Below, in pieces: positions 31,918 to 34,751 of a DNA stretch of 34,751 bases. The DNA is from Microcoleus sp. EPA2 (lineage in GTDB: Bacteria > Cyanobacteriota > Cyanobacteriia > Cyanobacteriales > Microcoleaceae). Positions within the stretch are counted from its first letter, which is position 1. Each line of letters starts with the position of its first letter. A program made the position numbers and the translations under genes. The notes under the pieces were generated by a model. The model was not told the origin of the DNA. It ran no database searches and saw only the letters and a list, made by a program, of their open reading frames with translations. The stretch is from positions 1-34,751 of the forward strand of contig JAHRFD010000042.1 of the NCBI GenBank assembly GCA_020882975.1. Direction: 5' to 3'.

Positions 31918-32223
31918 TTACTGCCAAATCCATCGCCAACTGTAACATTTTGTGTCAAAGCTAAACCAAACAGACTGGCCCCATACATTGCTGACACCAC
32001 GATGTTTCCATTGACAGAGCTTGTTCCTATCCTTAGGAGGTGAAGGCAAACATTGTTTTCCTTGCGCTTTCCAATAATTACAATTGTCTCCTGTCGAAAG
32101 GCTACCCAGATAAGTGTCTTTTCTTAACCAGGCAGCATCCGCTGGCTGAGTGTGAGAAAAAATAACTGCACTACCAACTAAGGCAGCCATCGCTATTTTA
32201 CTAAATTGTGCTGGTTTTACCAT
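31918..32223 (-). CDS. Small secreted four-cysteine protein, unknown
   Basis: 101 residues with a classical signal peptide (KIAMAALVGSAVIFS) and a cleavage site after PADA30, leaving a mature protein of about 71 residues. The mature part has four cysteines (C48, C58, C70, C93) that could make two disulfides, and six tryptophans, an unusually high number. Motifs are GDNCNYWKAQGKQCLPSPP and FDTKCYSWRWIWQ at the C-terminus. No family recognised. It is divergent from the STAND gene and upstream of the pilin-like gene on the same strand. Confidence 0.75.
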   Translation of the reverse strand: MVKPAQFSKIAMAALVGSAVIFSHTQPADAAWLRKDTYLGSLSTGDNCNYWKAQGKQCLPSPPKDRNKLCQWKHRGVSNVWGQSVWFSFDTKCYSWRWIWQ

Positions 32224-32353
32224 GAATTATTGTCTCCTATTTAAACAACTAACCTTTGAACACTTTGTATTAATATTATTTAACTAAAATCTTAAAAATG
32301 CAAATTACAATCTGTCAGAAAAAGTAACTAATTTAGTCACCCCAAATATCAGC

Positions 32354-32410
32354 CAATGTCATCGACTATTGCTAATGTCATCAAATGTCAGATATTTGTG
32401 ATAATATAAT
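32354..32410 (+). promoter_or_regulatory. Candidate operator of three AATGTCA repeats and a -10 element
   Basis: AATGTCATC at 32355-32363 and again at 32374-32382, then AATGTCAGA from 32384, give repeat spacings of 19 and 10 bp, about two and one helical turns. TATAAT at 32405-32410 lies 25 bp before the STAND start codon. No TTGACA sits at 17 bp upstream, so the -35 region may be replaced by regulator binding. The intergenic region is divergent (32224-32434), so control of the secreted-protein gene is also possible. Confidence 0.4.
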
Positions 32411-32434
32411 ATAAATCCTTGACAAATCAGAGCA

Positions 32435-33958
32435 ATGGACGTAAAAGATGTATTACAGTTTACAGATAGTCTATTTTTTTCCGAGACTGGTAAACATATA
32501 GATCGTCTGCAAGAGACCATTTTGAAAGGAACCTTGGATGGTCAGAAATATAGCGAAATTGCCGAAGAAGAACATTGTACCGAAGGTCATGTAAGAAATG
32601 TCGCCTCGGAATTATGGCAAATTCTCTCTAATGCTTTAGGTCAAGAAGTTAATAAATCTAATTTACGCCGCACTTTACAAAGGTCTTATTTATCTATTAG
32701 TTCATCCAACTTTAAAAAAGAATTTATAAATGTTAGTAATATTAATTTTTGCACTGGTAATATACAAGACTCAGAAGTTATGAATAATCGATCGCCCGCA
32801 TCTACCTCAAACCTCCAACAAACCCCAACTCAATCCCACCTAGACTTAAGCGACGCACCCAAAATCTTCACCTTTGACGATCGCACATCCGAACTCACCA
32901 CCCTCAAACAGTGGATTCTCCACGAAAACACCCGCCTACTCGCCATACTAGGCATAGTCGGCATTGGCAAAACCGCGATCGCCGCCCAACTTGTCGAACA
33001 AATCAAACATGAATTTGATTTCGTCATCTGGCGAAGTCTCGCCACATCTCCACCCCTGTCAATACTTCAAAAAAATATAATTCAATTCTTCCGTAGGGGC
33101 GGTGCCCCCGTGCCCGCCCCAGCCCCCGTGCCCGCCCCCTCCCCCGTGCCCGCCTTCGGTAGGGGCGGTGCCCCCGTGCCCGCCCCAGCCCCCGTGCCCG
33201 CCCCCTCCCCAGAAGAAGGGGCAACCACAGGGGGATTGCCCCTACTAGAATACTTGCAAAAATACCGCTGTCTGCTGATACTCGATGACGTACAAATGAT
33301 AAATAGCAGCGGACAACTCGCTGGCAATTATAAACCTGGATATGAAGATTACGGCACACTATTCAGACAAGTAGCCGAATTATCTCACAATAGTTGTTTA
33401 GTGTTGCTCAGTTGGGAAAAACCCAGAGAAATCGCCGCATTAGAAGGGAAAAATCAGCCAATTCGCTCATTACAACTCAATGGTTTAGGTGCAGAAGCGG
33501 GGGAAATCCTCAGAGAAAAAGGTTTAACTGAAGATGCAAAATGGTCAGAACTAATTGAACAATACAGAGGCAATCCCTTGTGGTTGAAAATAGTTGCGAC
33601 AATGATTCAAGATTTATTTAACGGCAGCCTCTCGGAATTTTTGTCTGACGATCCACTATTTTTAGGCGATTTAGAATCTTTATTGCATCAGCCATTTAAT
33701 CGCTTATCCGAGTCAGAAAAACAGGTAATGTCATGGCTGGCGAGTGAAACCGCGCCAGTTTCCATCTCAAAAGTGCCAGAGAATCTGCAATTATCTCGAT
33801 CGCACTTTTTGAAAGTGATGCAATCCTTGGGACGGCGTTCATTAGTTGAAAAAATCCCGGAGGGCGATTCCCTACGGGATAGCTACGCTTCACGCACATT
33901 TTTCACCCTTGGGCCCGTACTAAAAGAATATGTCAAAACTAACTATTCCCCAACATAA
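32435..33958 (+). CDS. STAND NTPase: HTH-VMAP N-terminus, NB-ARC domain, no sensor repeats
   Basis: 507 residues. Residues 1-85 match the winged-helix-like N-terminal domain of vWA-MoxR-associated proteins (ETGKHIDRLQETILKGTLDG; HCTEGHVRNVASELWQILSN). The NB-ARC domain follows: Walker A GIVGIGKT (173-180), then kinase-2 CLLILDDV (279-286), GLGAEAGEILREKG and a winged helix ending in LKEYVKT. In related proteins WD40 or TPR sensor repeats usually follow; here the stop comes after YSPT. Between Walker A and kinase-2 is a ~45-residue proline-rich stretch (~220-262) from a DNA repeat, and near the C-terminus GDSLRDSYASR comes from another. Related architectures occur in defence and signalling systems. 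Confidence 0.87.
   Translation: MDVKDVLQFTDSLFFSETGKHIDRLQETILKGTLDGQKYSEIAEEEHCTEGHVRNVASELWQILSNALGQEVNKSNLRRTLQRSYLSISSSNFKKEFINVSNINFCTGNIQDSEVMNNRSPASTSNLQQTPTQSHLDLSDAPKIFTFDDRTSELTTLKQWILHENTRLLAILGIVGIGKTAIAAQLVEQIKHEFDFVIWRSLATSPPLSILQKNIIQFFRRGGAPVPAPAPVPAPSPVPAFGRGGAPVPAPAPVPAPSPEEGATTGGLPLLEYLQKYRCLLILDDVQMINSSGQLAGNYKPGYEDYGTLFRQVAELSHNSCLVLLSWEKPREIAALEGKNQPIRSLQLNGLGAEAGEILREKGLTEDAKWSELIEQYRGNPLWLKIVATMIQDLFNGSLSEFLSDDPLFLGDLESLLHQPFNRLSESEKQVMSWLASETAPVSISKVPENLQLSRSHFLKVMQSLGRRSLVEKIPEGDSLRDSYASRTFFTLGPVLKEYVKTNYSPT
33093..33210. repeat. 66-bp tandem repeat inside the STAND gene
   Basis: GTAGGGGCGGTGCCCCCGTG begins at 33093 and again at 33159. The first 52 bp of each unit are identical, and the period of 66 bp (22 codons) keeps the frame. 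It encodes repeated GGAPVPAPAPVPAPSP. The unit resembles intergenic repeats of cyanobacteria that begin GTAGGGGCGG. Confidence 0.92.
33861..33894. repeat. 34-bp dispersed repeat, coding copy in the STAND gene
   Basis: AGGGCGATTCCCTACGGGAT followed by AGCTACGCTTCACG, one mismatch from the intergenic copy at 17415-17448. In the STAND frame it reads GDSLRDSYASR. The copy sits within the C-terminal winged-helix region. Confidence 0.85.
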
Positions 33959-34012
33959 AAAAAGAGGCCCGATCGCCCTTATAATATTCTTAGTATTGGG
34001 AAGTCAAAAACT

Positions 34013-34258
34013 ATGTCACTCACACAAACCCAAGTAACCTATACTGAAGCTCAGGCGAATCTTGATGAACTTTGCGAACAAGTCATCAGCGATCGCGATG
34101 CCATCATCATCACCCGCAAAGACGGCGAAAACGTAGCCTTAATTGCCGCTGACGAATTGGCAAGCTTAATAGAGACAGTCTACCTGCTGCGATCGCCCAA
34201 AAATGCCGATCGCTTGTTAAGTGCTCTGAAACAAGCAAAAGCCAGAACGGCACAGTGA
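34013..34258 (+). CDS. Phd/YefM-family antitoxin, without visible toxin partner
   Basis: 81 residues, typical length. The N-terminal domain is YTEAQANLDELCEQVISDRD followed by AIIITRKDGENVALIAADEL, the YefM/RelB-type DNA-binding fold; the C-terminal helix IETVYLLRSPKNADRLLSAL would bind a YoeB-type toxin and covers the expected 'LLRSP' motif. Such antitoxins repress their own promoter. A TATAAT lies at 33980-33985, upstream of the gene and past the STAND stop. The downstream 490 bp has no YoeB-like frame, only repeats, so the toxin was lost or lies outside the window. Confidence 0.9.
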   Translation: MSLTQTQVTYTEAQANLDELCEQVISDRDAIIITRKDGENVALIAADELASLIETVYLLRSPKNADRLLSALKQAKARTAQ

Positions 34259-34313
34259 ATAATCGGGAATTTGGAAATGTGCGATCGACCTTTGTTTATT
34301 GAATTGGCTTTTC

Positions 34314-34362
34314 AGTCCTCTTTTAGAGGACTTTCGCTATGAGACGGGGGTTTTCAACCCCC
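34314..34362. repeat. Double hairpin AGTCCTCT/AGAGGACT and GGGGGTT/AACCCCC
   Basis: AGTCCTCT (34314-34321) pairs with AGAGGACT (34325-34332) across a 3-nt loop; GGGGGTT (34346-34352) pairs with AACCCCC (34356-34362) across TTC. The arrangement matches a frequent cyanobacterial intergenic repeat. It can also act as a terminator for the Phd/YefM gene. Confidence 0.7.
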
Positions 34363-34364
34363 GG

Positions 34365-34751
34365 CGGACTTGCGGGTTAGGGCGAGGATTTTGGCGACGG
34401 GAATGTGCGACAATTTTCGATTTTCGATTCGGAATTATTTGAGGTGTGGCGAGAAACCGGGTTTTTTTGAGAATCCTTAGTTACAGTCGGAGATTTGGGC
34501 AAAAACCCGGTTTCTGAGATTTTGGGTTTTGGGCGATCGCCCTTAAATTTGATAAAATTAGATATCTGCAAAACATCGGACTTTCGGGTTAGGGCGAGAA
34601 CTTTGACGACGGGAATATGCGACAATTTTCGATTCGGAATTATTTGAGGTGTGGCGAGAAACCGGGTTTTTTTGAGAATCCTTAGTTACAGTCGGAGATT
34701 TGGGCAAAAACCCGGTTTCTGAGATTTTGGGTTTTGGGCGATCGCCCTTAA
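34365..34751. repeat. Tandem pair of 182/175-bp repeats carrying the AAACCGGG hairpin
   Basis: Unit 1 spans 34365-34546 and unit 2 34577-34751, starting with CGGACTT[GT]CGGGTTAGGG and ending with GGGCGATCGCCCTTAA. They are near-identical; the 7-bp length difference is one extra ATTTTCG in unit 1. Each contains GAGAAACCGGGTTTTTTTGA and GCAAAAACCCGGTTTCTGAG as inverted arms. They are separated by 30 bp of AT-rich DNA. Unit 2 reaches the window edge, so more copies may follow. Confidence 0.9.

Larger units (their letters stand above)
34259..34751. other. Repeat-rich non-coding stretch at the right edge
   Basis: No gene was recognised in either strand. The region holds a double hairpin at 34314-34362 and a tandem pair of long repeats at 34365-34751. 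A minus-strand frame at 34377-34625 runs through the repeats and is treated as spurious. Confidence 0.7.

Noticed and set aside
34377..34625. Minus-strand frame of 82 codons at the right edge
   Set aside because: It runs through both tandem repeat units and the hairpin arms; no start signal or family resemblance.

Overview
The window is cyanobacterial. The HIP1 octamer GCGATCGC occurs throughout, and the gene content is typical of the phylum: a cyanoexosortase with its partner, the HTH-VMAP/NB-ARC architecture, a DUF4347/Calx-beta giant surface protein, a plastid-type dihydrolipoamide dehydrogenase and heptanucleotide (STRR-like) repeats. The density of dispersed hairpin repeats and toxin-antitoxin genes suggests a filamentous Oscillatoria/Microcoleus-type genome. 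That placement is inference; there is no marker gene such as 16S rRNA.

Layout. 1-3079 (-): the N-terminal part of a giant DUF4347/beta-helix/Calx-beta protein that runs off the left edge. 3496-9691 (all -): a glycine-zipper stress-type protein; an operon of APC permease, atypical PII-like regulator and YnfA-type membrane protein; a DsbA-like lipoprotein; and small stress-type proteins including CsbD. 10005-12914 (+): a hybrid histidine kinase with an amide/urea-type periplasmic-binding-protein sensor domain but no signal peptide. 13038-13511 (-): a protein of six ~20-residue R-P-[VI] repeats. 13710-15722 (+): uvrB.

15.72-18.93 kb is a compact toxin-antitoxin/immunity island inserted behind uvrB. 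It holds a DUF433 antitoxin relic, a DUF6883-DUF4926 pair, a second copy of the last 48 bp of uvrB that differs only by silent changes, a MazF-like toxin with a probable antitoxin, a coiled-coil protein, and a toxin-domain protein with a probable immunity protein. The uvrB relic supplies the stop codons of both convergent genes that meet there, so this looks like a recombination scar.

19.1-27.5 kb: an aldo/keto reductase (-), then a surface-polysaccharide block (+): DegT-type sugar aminotransferase, cyanoexosortase and its associated protein, Wza/SLBB export protein, and a fused Wzz/BY-kinase without a C-terminal tyrosine cluster. 28.0-29.5 kb: lpdA. 29.6-34.75 kb is accessory: a HEPN-MNT toxin-antitoxin pair, hypotheticals, a type IV pilin-like protein, a small secreted four-cysteine protein, an NB-ARC STAND ATPase whose coding sequence has absorbed two dispersed repeats, an orphan Phd/YefM antitoxin, and a tandem pair of 182/175-bp repeats at the right edge.

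No rRNA, tRNA, CRISPR array or transposase gene was seen. The most unusual items are the uvrB relic island, the long-T-loop PII protein co-operonic with a permease, the probably cytosolic substrate-binding-domain kinase, the six-repeat protein, and the repeat-invaded STAND gene.
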